Assembly: GCA_041628225.1 (NCBI GenBank)
Contig: JBFKPQ010000002.1
Coordinates: 1-64,000 of the forward strand
Direction of reading: 5' to 3'
DNA length: 64,000 nucleotides
DNA from: JBFKPQ01 sp041628225
GTDB taxonomy: Bacteria; Actinomycetota; Acidimicrobiia; Spongiisociales; JAENVV01
In this document: positions 23,614 through 34,044 of the stretch, piece by piece
Layout of the letters: every line of letters starts with the position of its first letter
How positions within the stretch are numbered: the first letter of the stretch is position 1
Made by a program: the position numbers and the translations under genes
The notes under the pieces: model-generated
Told to the model about the DNA's origin: nothing
Seen by the model: only the letters and a program-made list of their open reading frames with translations
Databases searched by the model: none

Positions 23614-24191
23614 GCGGTTGGGAGCGTGTCGGATCGGTGGCTCTGACGCAGATCCACGTGGGTGATCTCGTCCACGGCAACTGGTACGACGTCAATCGGC
23701 TGCATCGCGTCGACGCCCTGTGGCTCACGGCGCGAGGGGTGGTCGGCGTGAGGGACGGCAAGGCCATCCTCGATTCGCATCACCGGGACCACCCGGAGCG
23801 GAGCCGTTGGAACCCGGGACGCATGCTGTCGGTGGGCTTCGAGGGTCACTACGCCCGGATCGCCGAGCATTTCGGAGAGGTACCCATGGGTATCGGCGGG
23901 GAGAACCTCGTGGTCGACGCTCCTGACGTCTTCACCGAGTCAGACCTGTCGGCCGGGATGCGCATCGTCGGGGAGTCGGGCGAGGTCGAGTTGGCGGGAG
24001 CCGCCGTGGCGAAGCCGTGCTTGCAGTTCACCGGACACCTGCTGGACGATCCCGATGCCGACCAGGCGACGTTGCTCGCCCATCGGGGGCTGCTCGATCA
24101 CGGTATCCGGGGGTTCGTGTTCGATATCAGCGACCTGTCGGACCGGGGGTTCCGGGTGGCTCCCGGGGCCGAGGTGTTCCGACGGATTTGA
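23610..24191 (+). CDS. MOSC-domain-like protein
   Basis: A 193-residue protein that resembles MOSC domains, beta-rich modules found in molybdenum-cofactor sulfurases and YiiM. The cues are MGIGGENLVVDAPDVFTESD, GAAVAKPCLQFTGHLLD (equivalent of the conserved KPC segment) and GIRGFVFDISDLS. The single conserved cysteine is present. The call is by motif pattern only and a divergent or catalytically altered member is possible. It is translationally coupled to the phosphodiesterase gene, a pairing I cannot explain functionally. Confidence 0.5.
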   Translation: MSGWERVGSVALTQIHVGDLVHGNWYDVNRLHRVDALWLTARGVVGVRDGKAILDSHHRDHPERSRWNPGRMLSVGFEGHYARIAEHFGEVPMGIGGENLVVDAPDVFTESDLSAGMRIVGESGEVELAGAAVAKPCLQFTGHLLDDPDADQATLLAHRGLLDHGIRGFVFDISDLSDRGFRVAPGAEVFRRI

Positions 24192-24288
24192 GGTTCCGTT
24201 AACCGGGACCTGCGTCCCCGTTAGGTCGTGGAATGTGACACTGGTGGTGGACGGTCAGCAACGCCCACCCCCCCGGGCGCGGACCGCA

Positions 24289-24358
24289 GCCTCGCCTCGG
24301 ATGGTCGGCTGAGCTTTCAGAGCCTCCCAGCCCACTGGTCGGCCATCCGAGTCGAGGC
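24289..24358. terminator. Long bidirectional hairpin between convergent genes
   Basis: Arms of 6 and 9 bp separated by one mismatch (GCCTCG plus CTCGGATGG at 24289-24304, complement at 24343-24358) enclose 38 bases. TTTCGTTTTC follows on the plus strand. It lies between the MOSC-like gene and the sensor gene and probably terminates both. Confidence 0.55.
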
Positions 24359-24368
24359 GCTTTCGTTT

Positions 24369-27300
24369 TCAGCGCGGCGCAATGGCGAAGACCTGGCCCG
24401 TCTCGCTCGTGACGAAGAGGACGTCGGTTCCCACCGCGGGCGACGTGACGATCCGTCCTCCGGCGTCGAATCGCCACACTTCCTCGCCATCGAGGGTGGC
24501 TGCCAGGACGAACCCGCTGACGGAGCCGGCATAGATCATGTCTCCGGCGATCACGGGAGGCCCGGTGTCGGTGAGGTCGGGGATCACCCAGAGAATGGTC
24601 CCGTCCGGCACGCTCATCGCCGTCAGCCGCGGCCCGTCGGCGTAGTAGACGACGCCGTCTGCAACCGCGACTTCGTCATTGAGGTCCACGCCCAACAACA
24701 GGGGCTGGGCTTCCACCAGTGATGGGCACCGACCCTCGGCGAACTGGAAGAGATTGCCCCCTTGGGTGCCGACGTACACGATGCCATCCGAGATGGCCGG
24801 CGCGGTTCGGATGGCGGCGCCGGTCTCCAGCGTGCAGATGCCTTCGCCGGTGGTTGCGTCGACGAGGTGGAGGGTGCCGGCTTCGTCGCCGACGTAGATG
24901 ATGCCATCGCTGGCCGTGGGGCTCCCGGTCATGGGCGGCCCTGGGTCGCCGGACGGGTATTGCCAGAGAACCGTGCCTTCTCCGGCCGCCAGGCCGTGGA
25001 GCCGGCCATCCCCGCCGCTCACGGCGACCATGTCGTATCGCTCACCGGACGGTGGGAAGATCCGAAAAACGATCGGCGTCGTGAGGACGGGCTCGCCGAT
25101 CTCGTATTGCCAGAGGGGCCTTTGGTTCGAGTTGATCGCATCGCGGGCGTACACGCGACCGTCGTTGCTGCCGGCCACCAACATGCTGAGCGTCGACTCC
25201 CCGATGTCGACGGATCCGACCGTCGGTGTCGAGAGGACGGGCCCTCCTGTCTCCATTCGCCACAGCTGCGCCCCGGTCGTCTGGTCGACGGCGTAGATGA
25301 AGTGATCCGAGCTGCCGAAGTACACCCATTTCCCGAAGGCAACCGGCGACGTCCGGATGACGTCCCCTGCGGCGAATGTCCAGTAGATCCCGCCGACGTC
25401 GGGAACTCCTGCGGCGTCGAACACGCCATCGTGCAGTGGTGACCCTCGCCATTCGGCCGAGCCCGACAAGCCGTCTTCGGGGACCGGAACGATGTTTCGC
25501 TCCAGAACGAACTGTGTCGTGGTGGTGCGGTCGACCGTGCGTTCAATGACGACCGTTCCTCCGGGAGAGAGGTCGAAGCCCCCGAGAGCGAACGTGGCAC
25601 CGACCGAGAGCGCGACGACGGCGGCAGCGCCGACCAGGATGGCGACCGCACGACTCGCCGTGCGGACTGGTCGGCGGCGGACGACACCGGCGGCGCGGCG
25701 CTGCGACGGCGACAGCGGCGCACCTCCTTCGTCCAACCCGAGACCTGCCCAGGCCTCCGCCAGTGCTTCGCGGAACTCGGGGGTCTCTTCGTCGACCGCT
25801 CCGGTGTGCTCGAGCGCGGCCGATACGTGCGGCAGCTCTCGCCACGCCGGTTGCCATCCGGGTGGTAGCCGGTCGGCGAGTCCTCGCACCCTGTCGGCGA
25901 CGCGGGCCGACGGGCCTTCTTCCCAGGCGTCGGCCGCATGCACGGCTCGGACGGTTGCCGGGAGGTTGCCGAGCTCGTCGGCGAGCGTGGCGGCGTGGCG
26001 TGCCAGTTCCGGGTCGGACTCGATCGTGGCCCGATCCGTCATGAAGTCCACCGCCGCGCCGAACCACCTGGCCACGAGCAGTTCGTCGGTCAGGTTCTCG
26101 GCGTGCTCCTGGTCGTAGTCGCCGGTGGAGGCCTGATCGATGACGAGGCGCGCCGCCTCGCAGCGGCGCCTCCACCGCCATCCGTCGGCGCCTGGCGGGC
26201 AGGCTTCGATCGCCAGCCGGATCTCCGACTGCGCCGTGCCGGCATCGTCCGTGTGGAGGAATCCCTGAGCGCGATGGAACCGCGCCACGTTCTCCCATTG
26301 GGGAAGATGCGCCATCGTCAGGTCGAACAGCCCTTCGGCTTGTTCGGCGTAATCGGCCCAGCGCTCGAAGGTCGCGAGTCCTTCCGCCCGAGCCAACGCC
26401 GCCAGGAACAGCACGGAGGTGGCCCCGTTGGCGCGTGCCAGGTCCTCGGCGCGCCGGATGGCTTCCAGAGCGCCGGTCGCGTCGCCGGTGGAAAAAAGGG
26501 CCCGGCCCCAGTAGGCGAGCTGCGCGGCGAGCGCCCCCGGTCCAAGGTGCTCGGCCCGGTCGACGAGCGATGCAAACGACGCCTCGGCGTCGCGCGCCTG
26601 TCCGCGGTCCAACTCGATCCAGGCTCGGTGCGTGTCGACCGAATAGCGATGGTCCGCAACCTCCCCTTCTGCCGACGACTTGCGGAGGGCAGCGTCGGCT
26701 TCCTCGGGGAACCCCAGGCGAGACAACGTCCGAGCGTGGAGAGCAAGGAGCGGCGGAAGCTGGTCTCGGGTGTCCGCGAGGTGCGCATCGAGTTCGGCCA
26801 TGGCGAGATGGCGCTCCGCCTGCTGCGGTCGCTGCAGATCGTCGGCCAAGGTTGCGGCAAAGCCGCGCGCCGCCACCTTCGGAGCGCCTTCCAGCAGATC
26901 GACGGCCAGTTGGTTTTCTCGCGCGGCTCCGTCCGACCAGCCGGCCGAGCGCAGGAAGCGTGCTCGCATGTCGTGCAGCATCCCCGTCGTCTCGTCCCTG
27001 GCCTCAGGGTCGGCGTCGAGAGCCCGGCCGGCCAGCCAATACGCCTCGGCCGCCTGGCCGGTGTCGTGGCGCGCCTTGGCCAGGCGCGTGAACATGTCCC
27101 TGGCGCCCTCCGTATCGCCCGCTTGGGCCATCAATTCCGCCCGGGTGAGTTCGTCACTCTCGGGGACGGCTGCCAGCAGGCGCTGGGCGAGATGGGCTCT
27201 CCGCGCCGCCGTCAGCTCGATGGTATCGGACAGCGCCTCACCAGCTCCGTAGCCTTGGGGAGTGTCGATGGCGAGACCGGAACGAATGAGCCGGTCGCCC

Positions 27301-28046
27301 GCAGTGAGCACCGCGTTCTCTTCGAGGCCGGTGACCGTCGCGAGCGCATCGACTCGCACGGGATTCCCGGCGGTGACGAGGGCTTGGGCGACGGCTACCT
27401 GGGTCTCGTCGAGTGCATCCTGCGCCACCTGCGCGCCCGGTTCGATCGTCCACTGGTCTTCCGTGTGATCGAGCGAACCTGTGGCCGCCGATGCCCGGAG
27501 GCGGGCGAGAATCCGCCGGTCGTTGGCGCCACCGGCGAGAATGGCGTCGGCGAACGCTTCGACGCCGGGGCCCGTCAGCGCACCGGCCAGGTCCACTGAG
27601 TCGATGGGAATCAGGTCGAGTTCGTGAGTCGTCGCACCGGTCGTGGCTCGCATCTTGTTGATCGTGATGGCGACGAGGTCGTCAGAACGATCGGCGACCA
27701 ACACCAGCGTCACCGGCCGATCGCCGGACGCCAACAGACGGTGGAGGTGTGCCAGTGAGCTGGCATCGGCCTTGCCGAGATCTTCGATCGCAATGAGGAG
27801 TGGACCGTCTTCCGGCAGGTCGAGCTGGTCGAGAACGTCGCCCGCCCGGGAAGGGTCGGTGCCGTGAGCGATGTGGGCTCCCAGGTCGTCGCGCAGCGCC
27901 TCCAGGAGGGGCCCCGCATCAGCCGGGGGAACCCGGTCGACGACGACGAGCTGGCTCGAGCCCTCCGCCTTCGACGCGATGTGCGCGGCCGAGATGCGCT
28001 CCCAGATGTCTCGGCGCAAGGTACGGACGAATTCGATGGTTTCCAC
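24369..28046 (-). CDS. Transmembrane sensor: degenerate STAND ATPase, helical repeats, external PQQ-type propeller
   Basis: A 1225-residue protein with an unusual order of domains. Residues 1-200 resemble the ATPase of MalT/LuxR-type STAND proteins: LLIAIEDLGKADASSLAHLH matches the Walker B region, but the place of the P-loop reads QLVVVDRVPPADAGPLLEAL, with no GKT/S. Residues 205-300 look like the following winged helix. About 300-780 are Ala-rich helical repeats of TPR type. One membrane helix (about 798-822) then leads to an external beta-propeller (about 865-1225) of PQQ repeats such as DHFIYAVDQTTGAQLWRMET and GTLHLVDATTGE. The start is GTG with GAGGGAGG upstream. It follows leuD by 62 bases, with a small CCACCG hairpin between. 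The ligand and output are unknown; no DNA-binding LuxR tail is present. Confidence 0.75.
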   Translation of the reverse strand: METIEFVRTLRRDIWERISAAHIASKAEGSSQLVVVDRVPPADAGPLLEALRDDLGAHIAHGTDPSRAGDVLDQLDLPEDGPLLIAIEDLGKADASSLAHLHRLLASGDRPVTLVLVADRSDDLVAITINKMRATTGATTHELDLIPIDSVDLAGALTGPGVEAFADAILAGGANDRRILARLRASAATGSLDHTEDQWTIEPGAQVAQDALDETQVAVAQALVTAGNPVRVDALATVTGLEENAVLTAGDRLIRSGLAIDTPQGYGAGEALSDTIELTAARRAHLAQRLLAAVPESDELTRAELMAQAGDTEGARDMFTRLAKARHDTGQAAEAYWLAGRALDADPEARDETTGMLHDMRARFLRSAGWSDGAARENQLAVDLLEGAPKVAARGFAATLADDLQRPQQAERHLAMAELDAHLADTRDQLPPLLALHARTLSRLGFPEEADAALRKSSAEGEVADHRYSVDTHRAWIELDRGQARDAEASFASLVDRAEHLGPGALAAQLAYWGRALFSTGDATGALEAIRRAEDLARANGATSVLFLAALARAEGLATFERWADYAEQAEGLFDLTMAHLPQWENVARFHRAQGFLHTDDAGTAQSEIRLAIEACPPGADGWRWRRRCEAARLVIDQASTGDYDQEHAENLTDELLVARWFGAAVDFMTDRATIESDPELARHAATLADELGNLPATVRAVHAADAWEEGPSARVADRVRGLADRLPPGWQPAWRELPHVSAALEHTGAVDEETPEFREALAEAWAGLGLDEGGAPLSPSQRRAAGVVRRRPVRTASRAVAILVGAAAVVALSVGATFALGGFDLSPGGTVVIERTVDRTTTTQFVLERNIVPVPEDGLSGSAEWRGSPLHDGVFDAAGVPDVGGIYWTFAAGDVIRTSPVAFGKWVYFGSSDHFIYAVDQTTGAQLWRMETGGPVLSTPTVGSVDIGESTLSMLVAGSNDGRVYARDAINSNQRPLWQYEIGEPVLTTPIVFRIFPPSGERYDMVAVSGGDGRLHGLAAGEGTVLWQYPSGDPGPPMTGSPTASDGIIYVGDEAGTLHLVDATTGEGICTLETGAAIRTAPAISDGIVYVGTQGGNLFQFAEGRCPSLVEAQPLLLGVDLNDEVAVADGVVYYADGPRLTAMSVPDGTILWVIPDLTDTGPPVIAGDMIYAGSVSGFVLAATLDGEEVWRFDAGGRIVTSPAVGTDVLFVTSETGQVFAIAPR

Positions 28047-28108
28047 GCGGCCTCCCTCGTTGGCAAACTACCGCACCGGCCACCGTCGCGGTGGGGGAAC
28101 CTGGAATA

Positions 28109-28707
28109 TCAGAAGGATGGCAGGAACTCGGCGCGGCCTGCCTCGAAGTCTGCGATGGCCGATGCGTGTCCGAGGGTGATGCCGATGTCGTCCAAGCCGT
28201 TCAGCAATCGGTGTCTCGTGAACGGGTCGATTTCGAAGGTCGCTTCGAATGCGTCGGCGGTCACCGTTTGTGCCTCGAGATCGATCACGATGGATGCAGC
28301 AGGATCGTTTTCCGCCAGTTCGAGGAGGTAGTCGACTTCCTTGTCGGACAGCTCGATGGGGAGCAGTCCGATCTTGGTGCAGTTGGTCTTGAAGATGTCG
28401 GCGAACGACGGCGCGATGACGGCTTCGAATCCCCAATCCTGGATGCCCCACGGCGCATGTTCCCGTGACGACCCCGATCCGAAGTTCGGTCCGGTGACGA
28501 GCACCTTGGCATCTTGGTACTCGGGCCGGTTGAGCGGGAAGTCCGGGTCGAGTTCACCGTCAGGGCCGTGCCGCCAGTCCGCGAACACGAACTCGCCGTA
28601 GCCGGTGCGCTCGACCCGCTTGAGGTGCTGTTTCGGCATGATCTGGTCGGTGTCGACGTTGGCTCGTCGGAGCGGGAGCATCGTTCCACGGATGACGGTC
28701 ACGACTT

Positions 28708-28711
<4 letters not shown>
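28109..28711 (-). CDS. leuD: 3-isopropylmalate dehydratase small subunit
   Basis: A 200-residue LeuD, the swivelling small subunit of isopropylmalate isomerase in leucine synthesis. [20 protein letters not shown] and [20 protein letters not shown] (the substrate loop) are diagnostic. Its ATG overlaps the leuC stop by 4 nt. The frame is open far upstream across leuC but that extension is antisense-like noise. Confidence 0.96.
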
Positions 28712-30114
<1,403 letters not shown>

Positions 30115-30188
30115 GGGTGTCTCCGTGTGAGCGATAGAGCGTAGCCAGGCGCCGCCGGAGGGGAAACACCGCATGGGAGAATCGTCCG

Positions 30189-30764
30189 ATGGACGATCGG
30201 CGATTGGCAATACGTCTCGAGTGGGCGACGATCTGGTGGAACCTCGGCGAGGCGGTCGTCACGGTGACGCTGGGGCTGATGGCACGTTCGATCGCCCTGG
30301 TGGCGTTCGGCGCGGATTCGCTCATCGAGGTGTTCGCATCGGGGGTGGTGGTGTGGCACGAGGAGCACGAGGGCGATCGGTCGGCTGATCGCACCCGTCT
30401 GGCCCATCGGTTGATCGGTGTGGCATTCGTGCTGCTGGCGGTGGCGCTGCTGGCGTCGGCGACGCGCCGTTTCGCCACCGGCGAGGCCCCCGATCCATCG
30501 CCATGGGGCATCGCCTATACGGCGCTCGCCGCCGTGGTGATGTTCGGCCTGGCGATCTGGAAACGTCGCGTGGCGCGCCGCCTCGACTCGTCGCCGCTGG
30601 CCGCCGAAGCCGACGTCACCTTCCTCGACGGTGTCCTCGCCTCGAGCATCCTGGTCGCACTCATCCTCACGGCCTGGCGAGGCTGGTGGTGGGTCGATCC
30701 GGCGGCGGCACTCGTCGTGGCGGGATTCGCCGTACGAGAGGGGGTCGAGAACCTCCGCTGGTAG
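30189..30764 (+). CDS. Cation-efflux-like membrane protein lacking the usual histidine site
   Basis: A 191-residue, five- to six-helix membrane protein that aligns with the transmembrane domain of CDF/cation-efflux transporters ([20 protein letters not shown] for helix 2 and [20 protein letters not shown] for helix 5, ending [19 protein letters not shown]). It has no cytoplasmic C-terminal domain. The canonical HxxxD metal site of helix 5 is replaced by a DxxxxD pattern, so zinc transport cannot be assumed; TMEM163-like bacterial relatives are an alternative. The ATG at 30189 has little ribosome-site sequence. Confidence 0.65.
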   Translation: MDDRRLAIRLEWATIWWNLGEAVVTVTLGLMARSIALVAFGADSLIEVFASGVVVWHEEHEGDRSADRTRLAHRLIGVAFVLLAVALLASATRRFATGEAPDPSPWGIAYTALAAVVMFGLAIWKRRVARRLDSSPLAAEADVTFLDGVLASSILVALILTAWRGWWWVDPAAALVVAGFAVREGVENLRW

Positions 30765-30767
30765 GGT
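30762..30767 (+). promoter_or_regulatory. Leaderless -10 element
   Basis: TAGGGT, whose TAG is also the stop codon of the preceding gene, ends 6 nt before the ATG at 30774. Confidence 0.4.
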
Positions 30768-30773
30768 CGCCGC

Positions 30774-31169
30774 ATGCTGACCGACCAAGCCATCGCTCTC
30801 GCCCGGGGAGCCAACTACGCCGTGCTGTCAACCCATCTGCCGAGCGGCGCCATCCAGTCGCACGTCATGTGGATCGGCACCGACGGTGAGCATCTGCTGA
30901 TCAACACGGAGATCCACCGGCAGAAGGTTCGCAACGTCGAACGCGACGCGGTCGCAACCGTCACCGTGCTCGACAGGGACAATCCGTTTCAGTATTCCGA
31001 AGTGCGCGGAGAGATCGTGGAGGTCGTCCGCGGTGCCGAAGCCCGCGCACACATCGATGCCCTCTCCAACAAGTATGTCGGCCGGGACTACGCCAATCCG
31101 ATCCACTCGGAGCGCGTCATCCTCAAGTTGCGTCCGACGAGGGTGCGGGATGTGACCGTCACGGCCTGA
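30774..31169 (+). CDS. PPOX-class (F420- or FMN-dependent) oxidoreductase
   Basis: A 131-residue split-barrel protein of the pyridoxamine-phosphate-oxidase-like family, close to the Rv1155-type F420-binding group. Features are ARGANYAVLSTHLPSGAIQS, HVMWIGTDGEHLLINTE, and HRQKVRNVERDAVATVTVLD, which together form the cofactor cleft. The cofactor cannot be decided from sequence alone, but actinobacterial members of this size often use F420. It follows the cation-efflux-like gene by 9 bases. Confidence 0.8.
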   Translation: MLTDQAIALARGANYAVLSTHLPSGAIQSHVMWIGTDGEHLLINTEIHRQKVRNVERDAVATVTVLDRDNPFQYSEVRGEIVEVVRGAEARAHIDALSNKYVGRDYANPIHSERVILKLRPTRVRDVTVTA

Positions 31170-31174
31170 TCGGA

Positions 31175-31588
31175 TCAGCGGTCTCCGGTCAGTTCGCTGA
31201 TCTCGAACAGGTGTCCGTCCGGGTCCCCGAAGAACGCCCGGATCTCGAAGCCGTGGTCGACCGGTTCCGTCAGGAACGCCGCCCCGCGTTCTCGCAGCAC
31301 GTCGTACGTCGACCGGCAGTCGTCGACTCTGATGGTGAAGGCGTGATCGACCCGATCCGGATCGGCCGGCTCCGCAAAAGTGACGGTGGGCTTGTCGGGG
31401 GTGGGGCCACCGCCCGTGACCAGCAGGAGCCAGGTCCCGGCGAATCGCAACACCACCGACGTTCCCCCGTACTCGCCGTGGAGATCGGCGCCGAGCACGT
31501 CGAGGTACCAGGTTTTGGCGACGGCCAGGTCGGAGACGACGAGGATCGTCGTGATCTCGGTATCGGGCTTCGGGAAGGCGGCCACCAT
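31175..31588 (-). CDS. Glyoxalase/bleomycin-resistance (VOC) family protein
   Basis: A 137-residue single VOC-fold protein made of two beta-alpha-beta-beta-beta modules: TTILVVSDLAVAKTWYLDVL in the first and TEPVDHGFEIRAFFGDPDGH followed by LFEISEL in the second. The final Glu is a typical metal ligand. Such proteins bind a metal and act as lyases, dioxygenases or binding proteins; the substrate is unknown. It lies 7 nt behind the MpaB-family gene and is probably in its operon. Confidence 0.8.
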   Translation of the reverse strand: MVAAFPKPDTEITTILVVSDLAVAKTWYLDVLGADLHGEYGGTSVVLRFAGTWLLLVTGGGPTPDKPTVTFAEPADPDRVDHAFTIRVDDCRSTYDVLRERGAAFLTEPVDHGFEIRAFFGDPDGHLFEISELTGDR

Positions 31589-31595
31589 CCCGAAC

Positions 31596-32531
31596 CTACA
31601 CGGGCTCTCTGGCTCCGATCGGTAGGCGTTGGCGGAAGAGCCCATCCGGGATGGGAGCGCCCGAGCGGATGAGGGCGAGCTTCCAGGTCGGGGACGAGCC
31701 CATCGCCCAGCGAAGGAAGCCGACCGCGGTTCTGCCCCGAAGTCGTGCTCCCGGCAGTGCGCGCACCTCGAGGATTTCGGCGAGGCGGCTTGGGAGCGTG
31801 GCGGCGGCGGCGTCGAACAGCGCCAAGTAGCCCGCCTTCAGAGGGGGGTCCAGAGGCGGATTCTTGAGGAACTGCACGGTCTCGACCATGCCGGGTGAGC
31901 GGTCGAGTGCCGGGTGGTCGGCCACCCAGTCGGCGAGGCCGCGGGCCGTGGCAGGAAGGGGCTCGGCGTCGAGCATGGCTCCCACCTGGGTCTGCTCGGC
32001 GACGTAGGCGTCGCGCTCCGCGGTGGTCAGCTCATCACGGCCGTAGGCGACGTAGGCGGCGAGGAACGAGTCGATGAGTGCGTTGTGGACCCAGGCAGCG
32101 TGCTCGGGTTTTGCGGCGGAATAGCGGATTCCGCGATGTGACACGCCGCTCACGCCTTCATGGGCCCGTCGTACGGCGCCGACCGCCCATTCGACTTCCG
32201 GCATCGCTCCGAACGCCGTCGCCGTCACGTACTGGCTCGTACGCGACAAGCGGCCGAGCGGATCCTCACGGTACGAGGAATGATCGGATACGCCTGCGAC
32301 GACCTCGGGATGGGCGGCTTGGACGAGGAGCGCCCGAATCCCGCCCACGAAGCCCGACACGTCGCCGATGATGCGCCACGTCACCGAGCCGGGACCGAAG
32401 AGGCCCGGGTCGCCGTCGTAGTCCATCGTCCGGGCGAGCGCGTAGTCGGCATGGGCGAACGGAGATGCGGCGACCGCCACGATCCGGTCGCGGTATGCGT
32501 CGATGAGTTGGCGGGCGGAGTCGAGCATCAC
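31596..32531 (-). CDS. MpaB/rubber-oxygenase family (DUF2236) protein
   Basis: A 311-residue helical protein of the DUF2236 family, which includes latex-clearing protein and fungal MpaB and is thought to bind haem through a conserved histidine. The N-terminal GPGSVTWRIIGDVSGFVGGI and LLVQAAHPEVVAGVSDHSSY are typical; HRGIRYSAAKPEHAAWVHNA carries further conserved histidines. No signal peptide or membrane helix is obvious. The substrate is unknown. Confidence 0.8.
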   Translation of the reverse strand: MMLDSARQLIDAYRDRIVAVAASPFAHADYALARTMDYDGDPGLFGPGSVTWRIIGDVSGFVGGIRALLVQAAHPEVVAGVSDHSSYREDPLGRLSRTSQYVTATAFGAMPEVEWAVGAVRRAHEGVSGVSHRGIRYSAAKPEHAAWVHNALIDSFLAAYVAYGRDELTTAERDAYVAEQTQVGAMLDAEPLPATARGLADWVADHPALDRSPGMVETVQFLKNPPLDPPLKAGYLALFDAAAATLPSRLAEILEVRALPGARLRGRTAVGFLRWAMGSSPTWKLALIRSGAPIPDGLFRQRLPIGAREPV

Positions 32532-32636
32532 AACCAGTCTCGCAGTGTGCCTCTGTTGTACGGCGTGAACTGGTCGCCCGGATCATCGACACGCGCAGTG
32601 GTTGCGTGGGTACTGTGGGGGGCAGGAGGAGGACCT

Positions 32637-33968
32637 ATGAAGAGATGGATGACGGTGCTCGTCGCCTCGCTGACCGTGTTCGCGTTGACACCGGGGGCGC
32701 TGGCCGAGCCCAAACCGAAGTATTACGTGAACGAAGCGGCGCTCGAGGCGTTCGAGCCCCTGCCGGGAGCGACGGGCATGACCGGCATCCTGAACGGGGC
32801 CGGCTACTTGGTCGAAGTGCCGGACGACTGGAACGGCGACCTCGTCATGTGGGCCCACGGCTATGCCGGAGAAGGTCTCGAGCTGAACGTCTCGCCACCG
32901 CCTGCCGGACTGCGCCAGTACCTCGTCGACCAGGGCTTCGCGTGGGCCGCGTCGTCCTATTCGAAGAACAGCTACAACGTGTCGCAAGGCGTGAAAGACA
33001 CCCACAGCCTGGCCACGTGGTTCCGGGGTCACGTCGACAAGCCCGACCGCACCTACATCGCCGGGGTCTCGATGGGCGGCCACATCACCGCCGTGTCGAT
33101 CGAGCAGTATCCGATGTACAACGCGGCCATGCCGGTCTGCGGTGTGCTCGGCGACTTCGAACTGTTCGACTACTTCCTCGACTTCAACCTCGCTGCCCAG
33201 GCGTTGGGCGGCGTCGACTCCGAGTACCCGATCTTCACCGTCGAGCCGTACCTGACGGAGACCGTTCCCCAGATCCAAGCCAACCTCGAAGCCTTCCCCG
33301 GCGGCTGGCCGATCTTCTTGAACGCCGACGGAACCAACCTCAAGAACCTGACGGAGCTGCGGTCCGGCGGTGACCGTCCGAACTTCGATGAGGCGTGGTT
33401 CTTCTGGAACGAGTTCGCGTCATTCGCAGGACCACCCGGCGACTTCTTGTTCGATCTCGGCCTGGGCGATGGAACGCTGGCCGGACGTCCTGGCCAGGTG
33501 CCCGACAACCACGACACCGTGTACCAGTTCGACGGCGATTCGGCGCTGTCGGCCGACGAGCAGGCGCTCAACGACTCGATCCTGCGTGTCTCCGCTGATC
33601 GACAGTCCCGCCACTCCAACGGTCTGGCGAACGTCCCGGTCGTTTCGGGCGACATCGACATTCCGGTGCTGACGATGCACAACCTCGGCGATCTCTTCGT
33701 GCCGTTCGGCATGGAGACGATCTACGGCCAACGCGTCGCCGACCATGGCAAGAGCGACCTGCTCGTGCAACGCGCCATCCGCGGGGTGTTGCACTGCGAC
33801 TTCACGGATGCGGAATACACCACGGCGTTCGCTGACCTCGTCGCCTGGGTGGAGATGGGAACCAAGCCCGACGGTGACGACGTCCTGGATCCGGCCGCGG
33901 TCGCGCACCCCGAGTTCGGTTGCGCGTTCACCGACGGCGCACACCTGCTCGGCACTCCCTGTCCGTAG
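32637..33968 (+). CDS. Secreted alpha/beta-hydrolase
   Basis: A 443-residue secreted hydrolase. A signal peptide (KRWMTVLVASLTVFALTPGA) is followed by a strand DDWNGDLVMWAHGYAGEGLE, which forms the oxyanion side, and the nucleophile elbow IAGVSMGGHITAVSIEQYP with catalytic Ser. An acid is likely near VLTMHNLGDLFVPFGMETIY, and a catalytic His in RGVLHCDFTDAEY. It resembles uncharacterised feruloyl-esterase/tannase-like proteins. The ribosome site AGGAGGAGGACCT is very strong; TACTGT at 32611 is a plausible -10. A perfect hairpin follows the gene. Confidence 0.75.
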   Translation: MKRWMTVLVASLTVFALTPGALAEPKPKYYVNEAALEAFEPLPGATGMTGILNGAGYLVEVPDDWNGDLVMWAHGYAGEGLELNVSPPPAGLRQYLVDQGFAWAASSYSKNSYNVSQGVKDTHSLATWFRGHVDKPDRTYIAGVSMGGHITAVSIEQYPMYNAAMPVCGVLGDFELFDYFLDFNLAAQALGGVDSEYPIFTVEPYLTETVPQIQANLEAFPGGWPIFLNADGTNLKNLTELRSGGDRPNFDEAWFFWNEFASFAGPPGDFLFDLGLGDGTLAGRPGQVPDNHDTVYQFDGDSALSADEQALNDSILRVSADRQSRHSNGLANVPVVSGDIDIPVLTMHNLGDLFVPFGMETIYGQRVADHGKSDLLVQRAIRGVLHCDFTDAEYTTAFADLVAWVEMGTKPDGDDVLDPAAVAHPEFGCAFTDGAHLLGTPCP

Positions 33969-33991
33969 TCGGGGCAGCCGGCAAACGAACG

Positions 33992-34018
33992 GTGGGGCCC
34001 CGGAATCCGGGGCCCCAC
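33992..34018. terminator. Bidirectional terminator hairpin
   Basis: A perfect 12-bp stem (GTGGGGCCCCGG at 33992-34003 and its complement at 34007-34018) has a 3-base loop. It lies between convergent genes; there is no T-run on either side. Confidence 0.6.
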
Positions 34019-34044
34019 GGCCGTCTGCGGGAGAAGGGGGGAAA

